Below, in pieces: positions 1-9,292 of a stretch of 64,000 nt of DNA. The notes under the pieces were generated by a model. The model searched no databases. It had not been told where the DNA came from and saw only the letters and a program-made list of their open reading frames with translations. The stretch spans positions 1-64,000 of the forward strand of contig MGQB01000036.1 in the NCBI GenBank assembly GCA_001797675.1, given 5' to 3'. How positions within the stretch are numbered: the first letter of the stretch is position 1; every line of letters starts with the position of its first letter. This DNA is from Deltaproteobacteria bacterium RBG_13_43_22. Its GTDB lineage: Bacteria; Desulfobacterota; RBG-13-43-22. The position numbers and the translations under genes were made by a program.

Positions 1-161
1 CATGCATAACATATTGTATTGGTCTCCTGAAGGATTCCATTCAACCGTTTAAGAAAATTTTCCCTGTCAACATCGCTCCGGAACACCTTGGAGCCTTCAA
101 TGCCCCTGACCATGATATGATGCAACGCTCCGGCTGTGTCTATTCTTGATTGTCTTGGCAT
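1..161 (-). CDS. REP-associated tyrosine transposase (RAYT, Y1/IS200-like), N-terminal 53 residues, cut by window edge
   Basis: Not in the ORF track because it is short and truncated. Reading the minus strand from the ATG at 159-161 gives MPRQSRIDTAGALHHIMVRG, then GIEGSKVFRSDVDRENFLKR, and stays open to base 1. This N-terminus (MPR.xRID.xGALHHI..RGIE...IF..D.DR..FL.RL) is characteristic of TnpA-REP / Y1 transposase-like proteins common in Desulfobacterota. The catalytic HUH and Tyr motifs would lie beyond the edge, so activity cannot be judged. Known RAYTs are single-copy domesticated relatives of IS200/IS605 transposases linked to dissemination of hairpin REP elements. The window holds a hairpin repeat family (R2) that would be a natural partner, which is an inference. 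Confidence 0.85.
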   Translation of the reverse strand, partial: MPRQSRIDTAGALHHIMVRGIEGSKVFRSDVDRENFLKRLNGILQETNTICYA

Positions 162-782
162 GCTCCAGTATTTATGCTTCTTAACCTTTAATGTAAAGTT
201 AATAAGTTAACAGCGTCCCTATTTATTTCGGCTTTAAGGTAAGCTGCAACCATATAGTGTTCTGTAATTGTTTCAAGTTGTTTCATCTTATTTTCCGGTC
301 ATGGCTAATGCAGCGGCGACCCGTGGCACGATTCTGCATTGTCGGAGACAAATGCAAGGGAGTGACATCGGTGTCCAATGGCCTGGTTGGTGCCGCCAGC
401 GGCGGCAAGAACAAGCTTATTCTAAAGTTTTCCGTATAACCTTACAAATCAAAGGTTTTATTGGTGAAATCAACCCCGGTCATTTGTCTGTTTCAGATGA
501 CATAAGATTTGCCCAAATCCTCAAATTCTTTGTAACCTATTATAAATGATAAGAATTATACTGACAAATGATTTCTCTCGATTAAAATTTACACAAGGCT
601 TATCCCCCAACGCCCCTATCCCCCCACCCCAACCTTCATACCCCTTGGTTTTGCAGGTATTTAGAAATATAAAAAGTTGTTGACATTTTTTTCAAACCAA
701 ATAAAACATATTGGATTATAATCATTAACATGTTATCATTTTACGATAAAATAAACCCTTCAAATTCCAAGGGAGGAATGCC
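162..782. other. Intergenic region between RAYT and glycyl-radical enzyme gene
   Basis: About 620 bases without a convincing gene. Track ORFs 257-439 and 268-549 overlap in different frames and resemble no family I know. The part nearest the RAYT contains a GTTAATAAGTTAAC near-palindrome at about 197-210. The last 120 bases are strongly AT-rich and hold the likely promoter and Shine-Dalgarno (GGGAGGA, 771-777) of the glycyl-radical enzyme. Confidence 0.6.
680..707 (+). promoter_or_regulatory. Candidate sigma-70 promoter for the glycyl-radical enzyme gene
   Basis: A perfect -35 hexamer TTGACA (680-685) is followed after 16 bases by TAAAAC (702-707), a weak -10. A better TATAAT at 717-722 is too far (31 bases) to pair with it. 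The surrounding AT-rich leader ends in GGGAGGA and ATG at 783. Weak call because only the -35 is convincing. Confidence 0.3.
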
Positions 783-3266
783 ATGAGTTTAGCCAAACGC
801 ACCATCGGGTCTCAGGTTTCTCCGGACCCTTTACGGGTAACCAAGGAGATGAGGAAAAGCATTGTCTACCAAAATAAAAGCAGTCGGGGTTCGGGAAGGA
901 TTGAAGCCGCCAAAGGGAATGTGACCCGCGTCAAGGAAGAGGGCCGCAACCCTTACCGGGATGAGGTCAAACTTTGTATCGAACGGGCCAGGCTGATCAC
1001 CGAAGGATATCAGGCCTCGGAAGGCGAACCGATGGTCCTCCGGCGGGCCAAGGCCATGGCCCATTTCCTGGACAACAGGACCCTGTACATCCTTCCTCAA
1101 GAACGTATCGTGGGAAATGTAGCCAGTGAACCCTGCCAGATGATCACTTTCCCGGAAAAATGGAGCAGTTGGCTGGACAAGGCCATTGATACCGAATACA
1201 GCCAATTACTGGATGACGATAAGCGTTCCGAACTGCATCAGATCCATAAATATTGGAAAGGAAAATCGGTTCACGGCATGGAACGGAATCTCCTGCCCAA
1301 GGATATCCTCTACTACTGGTTTTATCCCAATCAGGGGGTCTTCTTGTGGCGCCACGGCGGCCATGTGGGATCGCCGGATTACCCCAAAATTTTCCGGACC
1401 GGTTTAAAAGGGATCATCGCCGAGGCCAAACAAAAGCTGGAAGAAATCAGATCCGATCCGGAACTCTATCTGCACGCCAAAGACTTTCTCAAGAAAAAGG
1501 CCTTTTACGAAGCGGTGATCGTTTCCTCCGAAGCGGTGATCCGACAGGGTAAAAGGTTCTCCGAGCTTTGCCGGCAAGAGGCGGCCAAGGCTTCTGATCC
1601 CAAGAGAAAGACCGAACTCGAGGAAATGGCCGTGGTTTGCGACTGGGTGCCGGAAAATCCACCCCGTAACCTTCATGAAGCCCTTCAGTTCTACTGGTTC
1701 ATCAATCTGATTGTCCGGGTCCTTGACCTTCAAACCTCCGGTAATGGTGACCGGGTGGACCAGATCTTCTATCCCTTTTATAAAAAAGACAAGGAAGAAG
1801 GCCGCCTGACCTACGAGCAGGCCCAGGAACTGGTGGAACACCTTCTGCTCAAATTTAATGAAGAAGGGGCCTTGATTCCTCCCTCCCACCCTTCGGCCGG
1901 ACCTCTGATCACCCGCGTGGTAACCATAGGCGGGGTGGATACCGAAGGTTTTGACGCCACCAATGAAATGACCTATATCATGATGGACGCCAAGGATGAA
2001 GTGGGTTTCAATCAGCCGGCCCTGGCTGTCCGGCTGCATCCTCAAACACCCCAGAGACTATATCAAAAAATCATCTCCTCATTGCTCAAACAGCCCGGTG
2101 TCTATTCCTTTTTTAACGACAATATGATGATCCCCTTTCTGATGAACCTCGGCCTTCCCCTGGAAGACGCCCGGGATTACGGAACTGACGGCTGTATGCG
2201 CTGGATCGTACCCGGCAAGGCCATGTGTCAAAGGGCTTTGGGGGGCACCTTCGTCCTGCCCAAGTGCCTGGAATATGCCCTCTACCAGGGCCTGGATAAA
2301 TTCAGCAATAAGCAGGTGGGGGCCAAGACCAGCGATCCATTGACCTGGACCTCGGTGGATGATGCCATGCAGGCCTATCTGGAACAGCTCAAATTCTTTT
2401 TACACAAACTGGTTACCATCTATAATATCGTGGATGTCCTGGAGGAAGAGTGGCTTCCCCAGCCCTTTCTCTCTGCTGTGGTGGACGGTTGTCTGGAAGC
2501 CGGAAAAGACTGTCGCGAATTCAAATACTATCACAACACCATCATTCAACCGGTGGGTCAGGTGACCATCATCAACTCCCTGGCGGCCCTCAAAAAATTG
2601 GTTTTTGATACCAAGAAGGTCCCGATGGCCGAGCTCCTCGAGGCCTTGAAAAACAATTGGGAGGGACGGGAGGATTTGCGTCAACAATTTATCAATGACG
2701 CCCCCAAATGGGGCAATGACGACGATTATGTAGACCTCATCGGCCGGGAATTTTACCGGAAGACCAACCAGGCCTTTAAAAGCTTTAAGAATATCTGGGG
2801 CTGGCCCTTCAATGAAGACGGAACCGGGGCCTCTTCCTATTATGATTACAGCGGAATGACCGGGGCCACACCCGACGGCCGGAAGGACCTGGATCTTTTC
2901 AATGACGGGACCGTATCTCCGGTTATCGGCACGGACAAAAAAGGACCTCTGGCCACCATGAAATCCATCAGCAAGTTGGATCACGCCGGAACCTTTACCC
3001 ACCTGTTCAATCAAAAATTCACCCCTCAGGAGTTAAAAAAGAACAACGGGGCCAATTTCATCGCCCTGTTGAAAACCTTTGTCGACCTCGGCATTCACCA
3101 CACCCAATTCAATGTCATCGACCGGGAGACTTTGATCGATGCTCAGATGCATCCGGATCAATATTCCGATCTGGTGGTCCGGACCGCCGGTCTGGCCGCT
3201 TATTTTGTGGACATGACCAAGGGAGTGCAGGACCAGATCATCGAGAGAACCGAACTGAGTCTTTAA
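783..3266 (+). CDS. Glycyl-radical enzyme (pyruvate formate-lyase superfamily), substrate unknown
   Basis: 827 residues, normal length for the PFL-like superfamily. The glycyl-radical loop near the C-terminus reads VVRTAGLAAYFVD, with the radical Gly at residue 803, 24 residues from the end. The catalytic Cys is Cys471 in DYGTDGCMRWIVPG. The Glu that follows in the GCVE motif of dehydratase-type members (diol dehydratase, choline lyase) is absent here, so a simple eliminase is less likely; decarboxylases or fumarate-adding (X-succinate synthase) enzymes are closer in this respect. The sequence alone does not name the substrate. ATG at 783 follows GGGAGGA. A crotonase lies downstream, and a matching activase is found at 16900, not adjacent. 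Family call is firm; substrate is open. Confidence 0.9.
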   Translation: MSLAKRTIGSQVSPDPLRVTKEMRKSIVYQNKSSRGSGRIEAAKGNVTRVKEEGRNPYRDEVKLCIERARLITEGYQASEGEPMVLRRAKAMAHFLDNRTLYILPQERIVGNVASEPCQMITFPEKWSSWLDKAIDTEYSQLLDDDKRSELHQIHKYWKGKSVHGMERNLLPKDILYYWFYPNQGVFLWRHGGHVGSPDYPKIFRTGLKGIIAEAKQKLEEIRSDPELYLHAKDFLKKKAFYEAVIVSSEAVIRQGKRFSELCRQEAAKASDPKRKTELEEMAVVCDWVPENPPRNLHEALQFYWFINLIVRVLDLQTSGNGDRVDQIFYPFYKKDKEEGRLTYEQAQELVEHLLLKFNEEGALIPPSHPSAGPLITRVVTIGGVDTEGFDATNEMTYIMMDAKDEVGFNQPALAVRLHPQTPQRLYQKIISSLLKQPGVYSFFNDNMMIPFLMNLGLPLEDARDYGTDGCMRWIVPGKAMCQRALGGTFVLPKCLEYALYQGLDKFSNKQVGAKTSDPLTWTSVDDAMQAYLEQLKFFLHKLVTIYNIVDVLEEEWLPQPFLSAVVDGCLEAGKDCREFKYYHNTIIQPVGQVTIINSLAALKKLVFDTKKVPMAELLEALKNNWEGREDLRQQFINDAPKWGNDDDYVDLIGREFYRKTNQAFKSFKNIWGWPFNEDGTGASSYYDYSGMTGATPDGRKDLDLFNDGTVSPVIGTDKKGPLATMKSISKLDHAGTFTHLFNQKFTPQELKKNNGANFIALLKTFVDLGIHHTQFNVIDRETLIDAQMHPDQYSDLVVRTAGLAAYFVDMTKGVQDQIIERTELSL

Positions 3267-3373
3267 CGAAAATAGATTTCCAATTTCGGATTCCGGATTG
3301 CGGAATTCAAAAAACTTATTTTCAAGATTTGTAGTGCTCACAGTGGGTTGAGATTTTAGTAAAAAAAAGGAAG

Positions 3374-3464
3374 GGGATTCGAGGATTCAAGTGTTATTAC
3401 TTCCTTGCCTTTCACTTGACTCCTTGAATCCCTGACCCCTTGAACCCTTTTTGTGCTTCATGGT
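3374..3464 (+). repeat. R1 repeat copy (MITE-like, diverged)
   Basis: Contains GATTCGAGGATTCAAG, then TTGCCTTTCACT, TCCTTGAATCC and a GTGCTTCATGGT tail in the same order as the fuller R1 copies at 4427 and 14282, but lacks their CCGCCCCGCGG core. Its arms are mutually complementary (GGATTCAAG against CTTGAATCC). It fills most of the 268-base gap between the glycyl-radical enzyme and the crotonase. Confidence 0.75.
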
Positions 3465-3534
3465 TCCCACCACAATCCAGCAAAAGAGTTAAAGATAGCT
3501 TTCTATTCTTCTTATAAAAAACCGAGGAGAGGCG

Positions 3535-4335
3535 ATGGAATTTGACAAAATGTTCTTAAAGGAAGAAGACGGCATTGCCACCTTGACCTTGAATCATCCG
3601 GAGAAGCTGAATGCCATGTCTACTGAGATGTGGAATGATTTTCGGAAAATCATTGATTACCTCCAGGGGAATAACGAAATCAATGTCCTGGTAATTACCG
3701 GTTCCGGGCGGGGTTTTTGTTCGGGATCGGACGTGGGTGCCAGGCTGGCCGCCAATATCGAAGGCCGCGGACCCACCAAGACCCAGGCCGATTTACTGGA
3801 AGGAACGGGGTACGTGGCCGGGTTGATCAGAAACCTGGAAATTCCCATCATAGCCGCCATAAACGGGGTGGCCGCAGGGGCGGGCCTTTCCCTGGCCTTA
3901 CTGAGTGATGTCCGTATCGCTTCGGAAACCGCCCGTTTCGGTGCCATCTGGGTCCGGGTCGGTCTGGTCGGAGACCTGGGAGCCACGCTTTTGCTTCCCC
4001 AGCTTATCGGCCCGGATAAGGCTATTGAAATGCTGACCACCGGGATCATGATTGACGCCCGGGAGGCCGAGCGTATCGGATTGGTTACAAAAGTGGTTTC
4101 TCCCGAGGCCCTGATTCCCACGGTCTATGACCTGGCCACTAAACTGGCCAAGGGGCCGGCCTTACCGATCAAATTGATGAAAAAGGCTGTTTATAAGGGA
4201 CTTCGCCACAACGACCTCCAAACCCAACTGGAATTTGAAAGCTTTGCCCAGGGGGTCTGCCGTCAATCCGAAGATCATCGTGAAGGCGTCCGGGCCTTTA
4301 TGGAAAAAAGAGAAGCCCGGTTCAAAGGGATATGA
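3535..4335 (+). CDS. Enoyl-CoA hydratase/isomerase (crotonase) family protein, PaaG-like
   Basis: 266 residues, one crotonase fold. Oxyanion-hole segments are visible at GRGFCSGSD (about residue 60) and AAINGVAAGAGLSLALLSDV (about residue 105). The segment ARFGAIWVRVGLVGDLGAT carries an Asp in VGDLGAT where PaaG-type isomerases have their active-site Asp, and lacks the paired Glu residues of classical hydratases. An isomerase or ring-opening type reaction is therefore as likely as hydration. A good Shine-Dalgarno (GAGGAGAGG) precedes the ATG. It lies 268 bases after the glycyl-radical enzyme on the same strand and may act on a CoA thioester from the same pathway; that link is inferred. Confidence 0.88.
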   Translation: MEFDKMFLKEEDGIATLTLNHPEKLNAMSTEMWNDFRKIIDYLQGNNEINVLVITGSGRGFCSGSDVGARLAANIEGRGPTKTQADLLEGTGYVAGLIRNLEIPIIAAINGVAAGAGLSLALLSDVRIASETARFGAIWVRVGLVGDLGATLLLPQLIGPDKAIEMLTTGIMIDAREAERIGLVTKVVSPEALIPTVYDLATKLAKGPALPIKLMKKAVYKGLRHNDLQTQLEFESFAQGVCRQSEDHREGVRAFMEKREARFKGI

Positions 4336-4426
4336 TAGGACCTAAAAACCCGCCTAGTAAGCGGGGAAAGGAAATTTTTAACAAAATAAATCGAGGTCTC
4401 AGTGGATTCCCTAAATTGATTGCCGT

Positions 4427-4554
4427 TTAATTCGAAAACAGGGTTCGAGGATTCAAGGATTCGAGGGTTCAAGTAGTTTAACTTCTATGCCTTTCACTCC
4501 GCCCCGCGGTCCTTGACCCCTTGGCCCCTTGAATCCTTTTTCATGCTTCGTGGT
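4427..4554 (+). repeat. R1 repeat copy, left member of an inverted pair
   Basis: 128 bp from TTAATTCGAAAA to CTTCGTGGT. It is the reverse complement of 14282-14409 with 6 mismatches by manual alignment (122/128). The arms are built from iterated words such as GATTCAAGGATTCGAGGG against CCTTGACCCCTTGG, with a CCGCCCCGCGG core, so a transcript could form a long imperfect hairpin. It lies just beyond the 3' end of the C1 operon. Confidence 0.9.
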
Positions 4555-4592
4555 AAACCAATGGGGCATGAGGGTTTAAGATAACAAAGTTG

Positions 4593-5480
4593 TTAAATAA
4601 GACCTGCTTTGGACATGATATCAGGAACCAGCTCTTCCCTACCAATAGCCATGATATGAACCCCATCACACATTTTTTCGTCATGTAAGCGTTTGATCAT
4701 TCGACCGGCAATTTCAATCCCCTTTTCAATGGCCCTTCCTTTTGGGGCGGAGGCCATCTCGTCAATCAGATCCTGAGGAACGTTTACACCGGCCACATTT
4801 TTATTCATAAATCTGGCCATGGGTGCCGAAGTGAGGAGAATAATCCCGGCCAAAATCTTAACCGGAAATTGCCTGGCGTAGTTCATGAATTTTTTAAAAT
4901 TATCCAGGTCATAAACGGCCTGGGTTTGAATGAATTCCGCCCCGGCCTCGATCTTCTTTTCAAATTTTAAAAGTTGGGGTTCAATCGGGTTGGCCTCCGG
5001 AGTTACGATTGCACCGGCACAGAAAGAGACTGTTCCTTCCAGCTTATTGCCCCCGAGATCCAATCCCTTTTCCATTTGTCTGATAGCGGCCAGGAGCTGG
5101 CTTGAATCCAGGTCGAAGACGGCTTTGGCCTCCTTATGATCTCCCAGGATAATGGAATCTCCGGTCAGACATAAGACGTTGTTTATTCCTCTGCTGGCGG
5201 CGAACAATAGATCGGCTTCCAGCGCCATCCGATTCCGGTCACGGCAGGTCATTTGCAAAATAGGCTCCCCCCCAAGTTCTTTGACCATAAGAGCACCTCC
5301 CAGAGACGGGAACCGCATCACCGAACTCTGATGATCCGTAATATTCACGGCATCCACCTTGTCTCTCAATAATTCAATATGATGGATCATTTTTTCAAGA
5401 TCGGTTCCTTTCGGGGGAGCCACTTCTGAGGTAACCACGAACCTGCCTGACTGTAAGGCCTTGCTGAATGAAGAAACCAT
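4593..5480 (-). CDS. metF: Methylenetetrahydrofolate reductase, MetF
   Basis: 295 residues, full length for MetF. Reduces methylene-THF to methyl-THF in the methyl branch of the Wood-Ljungdahl pathway or in methionine supply. The conserved catalytic Glu is seen in VVTSEVAPPKG near the N-terminus, and the flavin/folate Asp in CLTGDS. IQTQAVYD and the C-terminal half match the TIM-barrel fold. The track starts at a TTG (5486); I prefer the ATG at 5480, which has GAGG six bases upstream. It is the last gene of the operon, 31 bases after metV. A MetF partnered with MetV normally relies on other subunits for electrons, and the Nuo-like genes upstream fit that role. Confidence 0.92.
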   Translation of the reverse strand: MVSSFSKALQSGRFVVTSEVAPPKGTDLEKMIHHIELLRDKVDAVNITDHQSSVMRFPSLGGALMVKELGGEPILQMTCRDRNRMALEADLLFAASRGINNVLCLTGDSIILGDHKEAKAVFDLDSSQLLAAIRQMEKGLDLGGNKLEGTVSFCAGAIVTPEANPIEPQLLKFEKKIEAGAEFIQTQAVYDLDNFKKFMNYARQFPVKILAGIILLTSAPMARFMNKNVAGVNVPQDLIDEMASAPKGRAIEKGIEIAGRMIKRLHDEKMCDGVHIMAIGREELVPDIMSKAGLI

Positions 5481-5511
5481 TGCCAACCTCTATTCTTATC
5501 TTAAAAAGTCT

Positions 5512-6156
5512 TCACAAATTCCATTTTCCCGGAGTGGGCTCAACCTGATAATTCCGGGGCCTTTTCAGAACTCTTATAAAATCCAGGCGATTCAACTTTT
5601 CCAGTCGATTATAGATTAGGGTCCAGGCACAATCCTTGTTCGAATCTATCTCACATTTTCCGTCATTGGTGCCGCCGCAGGGTCCGTTGACCAAACCCTT
5701 ATGGCAAGAAGTCACCGGGCATATCCCCCCGGTTTCGCCGATGATGCAAGATCCACACTGGCTGCAGATTTCGTTAAAAAGCCCTTCCGAGGTCTGCTTC
5801 CCCATAAACAAAGTATCCAGAGCCGGTACTACCATTTTATTCGCATATCCGGCCACGGTTTGAACCCCAAAGGCGCAGGTCATTATTAAAAGTAGATCCG
5901 CCTGATTAATCTGATCTCCGTACTCCTTCAGCGCTTCGCTGGTCAGGTTGTCACAGGCGACCGGTAATACCGCCTGCCCGGTAATGAGTTTCCCTTTATC
6001 CCTTAATCGACGCTGCATAGCAGTCACTTCGGGTTCTCCCCCGGTCCTGGTCATGGTAACGCAGGTTCCGCACCCGATGATGAAAATCCTGCTATAGCCG
6101 TTTAATAAACGGTCTATCTCCTCTTCGGTTTTCTGCCGGGTTATTGATCGAATCAT
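5512..6156 (-). CDS. metV: MetV-like zinc/iron-sulfur subunit of methylenetetrahydrofolate reductase
   Basis: 214 residues. The N-terminal half contains IIGCGTCVTMTRTGGEPE, and the C-terminal third is Cys-rich: CSQCGSCIIGETGGICPVT, then SCHKG, NGPCGG and GKCEI. This is the layout of the methylene-THF reductase C-terminal domain protein (MetV), which binds a metal centre and partners MetF in acetogens. It follows the NuoF-like gene by 10 bases and precedes metF by 31, so the three are translated from one message. AGGAG lies just upstream of the ATG. Confidence 0.88.
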   Translation of the reverse strand: MIRSITRQKTEEEIDRLLNGYSRIFIIGCGTCVTMTRTGGEPEVTAMQRRLRDKGKLITGQAVLPVACDNLTSEALKEYGDQINQADLLLIMTCAFGVQTVAGYANKMVVPALDTLFMGKQTSEGLFNEICSQCGSCIIGETGGICPVTSCHKGLVNGPCGGTNDGKCEIDSNKDCAWTLIYNRLEKLNRLDFIRVLKRPRNYQVEPTPGKWNL

Positions 6157-6166
6157 GCTTGATCTC

Positions 6167-9100
6167 CTATCTTAAATCCCTCTCTAAATCACACCTCAGA
6201 CATCTCATGGCCTCATATAAGGCCTGGCTTTCTTCCAACCCCTTTTCCACTTCCCTGAAATCCTTCAGCCTCGCTTCCGGTTTCTCCATTTCAAGTCCGG
6301 CCCTTGGTTTTTCATCCGGTGATTGTTCCTCCAAGGCCAGGCCCAGAGGCTCAGGCATGGCGGACTTTTCATCGAATATCTCCAACCGGCCTTTTTTACC
6401 CAACAGATATCGGTCTATGGCTAAAGCCGCCCTTCGGCCCGAGGCGATCGCCCGAATGACGGTACTGGGACCGGTTGTAAAATCTCCACCGGCGAAGATG
6501 CCGGGAATGTTGGTGGAAAGGCTGTTTTCGTCGACAGCCAGACTTCCCCATAAAGCCCTTTCTAGCTGGGTATCTTTGGTTAAAAAAGAGATGTCCGGGG
6601 CCTGCCCAATGGAAATGATAAGGGCATCGGCATTAATCCTCCGGGTGGACTGTTCATCAACGCTCAGATGGGAGCGTCCGTCTTCATCAAAAATGGTTTT
6701 GCTGCGCATAAATTCGATCCCGGACAGCTTTCCCCCATCATGAAGGATTCTTTTGGGAGCCCATAAAGGATTGATGACAACGCCTTCCTCGATCGCCTCT
6801 TCAATGTCTTTTCGCCAGGCCGGCATCTCCTCTTTGGTTCTCCGATAGAAAATCTGAACGTCCTGAGCCCCGATCCGGAGTGCGGTTCTGGCCACATCGA
6901 TAGCCACGTTGCCGCCTCCCAAAACCACTACCTTCCCTTTTAAATTTCTTTTCTTATCGGTTCGGATATCGGTCAGTAATTGAAGGCCGTAGTAAATGCC
7001 TTCGATCCCTTCATCTTCTCCTTGAATGCCTATTCTTCGGATAGACTGGGCCCCGGCCGCGATAAATAAAGCGTCATACCCCTCCTTCATAAGATCATTA
7101 ACCGTGTGCCTGGCGTCAATGGGCGAGCTGTATCGAATCTCCACGCCACAGCTTTCAATGTAATCGATTTCTGCCTGAATCACTTTTCGGGGCAACCGAA
7201 ATTCAGGTACGGCCAGCCCGAGCATGCCGCCTCCTACGGGTTGTTCCTCGAAAACGGTCACTGGATAACCCATCTTGGCCAAAAAATAGGCCCCGGTCAG
7301 TCCGGCCGGCCCGGCGCCCACCACGGCGACTTGTTGTTTTTTCGTTACCGTGAAAGGTTCTTCCGCCAGGCCGATGTTACCTAAATACCAATCCGCGGCA
7401 AAGCGTTTAAGGGATCGAATGGCAACGGGATCATCCAATTCTCCGCGACGGCATTTAAACTCGCAGGGGTGGATACAGATACGGCCGCAGACGGCCGGAA
7501 AAGGATTTCTTTCCCGGATGATTTTTACGGCCTGCTCATATTTCCCGGCCGCGATCGAGGCAATATAATTCGGCACATCAATACCCGCCGGGCAGGCATG
7601 CTGGCAGGCGGATATAACCATCGAATCACAGGTTGCTCCGGCGCAACGGCGGTCCAATATATGCTCTTCATATTCTTTTAAAAAATACTGAAGGGTTGAC
7701 AAAGCAGGCTTCGGAGCGGTTTGTCCGAGACCGCAGAGAGAGGACTTGATAATCGTCTCCCCCAGTTCCTTGATGGTTTTAATATCCTCGAGACGGCCTT
7801 TCCCCTGGGTAATACGGGTCAGGATCTCCAATATCTGGGTGGTCCCAAGCCGGCAGGGCGTGCATTTGCCGCAGGACTCGGACTGGGTAAAACTTAGAAA
7901 GAAACGGGCGATCTCCACCATGCAGTTGTTTTCATCCATAACCACCATGCCGCCGGAACCCATAATGGCGCCGACCCGCTGCAAGGTATCGTAATCGATG
8001 GGAAGATTCAGGTACTGGGATGAAACGCAACCACCCGATGGACCTCCCATCTGCACCGCCTTGAATTCCCTCCCCTTGGGAATGCCTCCGCCGATATCAA
8101 AAACAACCTCCTTTATGGCAGCGCCGATCGGCACCTCAACGAGCCCCGTATGGTTCACTTTTCCGGCCAGTGAAAAGATCTTCGTTCCCTTGCTTTTCTC
8201 CGTGCCTAACTGGGAGTACCATTCAACCCCTTTCTGAATGATCAGGGGGACGTTGGCCCAGGTCTCGACATTATTGATATTGGTCGGTTGCCCCCCAATG
8301 CCCGATTGGGCCGGAAAGGGGGGGCGTGGTTTCGGCATTCCCCTTTTCCCTTGAATGGAGGCCATAAGGGCGGTCTCTTCCCCGCAGACAAAGGCGCCTG
8401 CCCCCATTTTTAAGGAGAGATCAAAATGAAAACCCGTGCCCAGGATATTATTACCCAATAGGCCCATCTCTCTCATCTGGTTCAAGGCGATTTGAAGGTG
8501 TTCAACCGCGATGGGGTATTCCTCTCTGACATAGATGTAGCCATACTCTGCTCCGATAGCGTAGGCACCGATAAGCATTCCTTCCAGAACTAAATGGGGG
8601 ACCCCCTCCAAAACAGCCCGATCCATAAACGCCCCCGGATCCCCCTCGTCGGCGTTGCAAACGATATATTTGGGAAAACTCTTTACCCTTTGAGCCAGTT
8701 CCCATTTAACCCCGGTATAAAACCCGGCTCCTCCCCGTCCTCTGAGTTTTGCCGCTTTTATCTCCTCTATGACCTGGGTCGGTTTCATTCCGGACAAGAC
8801 TTTAATAAGAGATTGATACCCTCCGGCGGCGATATAATGCTCAATCTTTTGAGGATCGATTCGGCCGCAATCCGCCAGAACCCTTTTCACCTGTTTCTTA
8901 TAAAAGGGAATCTGATGGTAATGATAGATGGGTTCCCCTGTCGGGAGCGCTTTGTAGGCCAGTCTGTCGATCAATTTATGATTTTTCAATGTTAAAGAAA
9001 CAATATCAAAGGCGTCATCCGGGCTCACTTCCCCGTATTGAATGCCTTTTGGTTCGATAGTCAAAACCGGTGCTCTGGCACAAAAACCATGGCAACCCGT

Positions 9101-9292
9101 AGAACGCAGTTCCACTTTACCTGAAAGACCTTGTTGGTCGATTTCCTTTTCGAGGGCGGCTCTGACTTCTTCAGCGCCATAAGCACGGCAACCCGTCATA
9201 CAGATACATACCAATTCCTTCGCTTTGGTCTCCCGGGCAAGGATCTTATTGCGATACCATTCAAATTCACCGATGGATGGAATTTTTTCCAT
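6167..9292 (-). CDS. NuoF-like flavoprotein fused to a GltD/NfnB-like FAD-NAD(P) oxidoreductase
   Basis: 1041 residues in two parts. Residues about 1-95 are a thioredoxin-like [2Fe-2S] domain (CICMTGC and TGCHGFC). About 150-560 is NuoF: FMN/NADH site GRGGAGFYTGVKWE, then GAGAFVCGEETAL, and a [4Fe-4S] site ESCGKCTPCR with a later SSLCGLG. From about 570 on is a glutamate-synthase-small-subunit-like module: Cys-rich ACQHACPAGIDVP and CGRICIHPCEFKC, an FAD dinucleotide fold VAVVGAGPAGL, a second nucleotide fold VVVLGGGNVAIDVA, and the closing IFAGGDFTTGP. Two NAD(P)H-type sites, two flavins and several clusters in one chain suggest a bifurcating or transhydrogenase-like electron hub. It overlaps nuoE by one base and is followed by metV after 10 bases, implicating it in methylene-THF reduction. 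Confidence 0.88.
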   Translation of the reverse strand: MEKIPSIGEFEWYRNKILARETKAKELVCICMTGCRAYGAEEVRAALEKEIDQQGLSGKVELRSTGCHGFCARAPVLTIEPKGIQYGEVSPDDAFDIVSLTLKNHKLIDRLAYKALPTGEPIYHYHQIPFYKKQVKRVLADCGRIDPQKIEHYIAAGGYQSLIKVLSGMKPTQVIEEIKAAKLRGRGGAGFYTGVKWELAQRVKSFPKYIVCNADEGDPGAFMDRAVLEGVPHLVLEGMLIGAYAIGAEYGYIYVREEYPIAVEHLQIALNQMREMGLLGNNILGTGFHFDLSLKMGAGAFVCGEETALMASIQGKRGMPKPRPPFPAQSGIGGQPTNINNVETWANVPLIIQKGVEWYSQLGTEKSKGTKIFSLAGKVNHTGLVEVPIGAAIKEVVFDIGGGIPKGREFKAVQMGGPSGGCVSSQYLNLPIDYDTLQRVGAIMGSGGMVVMDENNCMVEIARFFLSFTQSESCGKCTPCRLGTTQILEILTRITQGKGRLEDIKTIKELGETIIKSSLCGLGQTAPKPALSTLQYFLKEYEEHILDRRCAGATCDSMVISACQHACPAGIDVPNYIASIAAGKYEQAVKIIRERNPFPAVCGRICIHPCEFKCRRGELDDPVAIRSLKRFAADWYLGNIGLAEEPFTVTKKQQVAVVGAGPAGLTGAYFLAKMGYPVTVFEEQPVGGGMLGLAVPEFRLPRKVIQAEIDYIESCGVEIRYSSPIDARHTVNDLMKEGYDALFIAAGAQSIRRIGIQGEDEGIEGIYYGLQLLTDIRTDKKRNLKGKVVVLGGGNVAIDVARTALRIGAQDVQIFYRRTKEEMPAWRKDIEEAIEEGVVINPLWAPKRILHDGGKLSGIEFMRSKTIFDEDGRSHLSVDEQSTRRINADALIISIGQAPDISFLTKDTQLERALWGSLAVDENSLSTNIPGIFAGGDFTTGPSTVIRAIASGRRAALAIDRYLLGKKGRLEIFDEKSAMPEPLGLALEEQSPDEKPRAGLEMEKPEARLKDFREVEKGLEESQALYEAMRCLRCDLERDLR

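Noticed and set aside
257-549. Two overlapping small ORFs upstream of the glycyl-radical enzyme
   Set aside because: Different frames of the same AT-rich spacer, no Shine-Dalgarno and no recognisable domain.
717-722. TATAAT as the -10 of the glycyl-radical enzyme promoter
   Set aside because: It lies 31 bases from the TTGACA and has no -35 at proper spacing.
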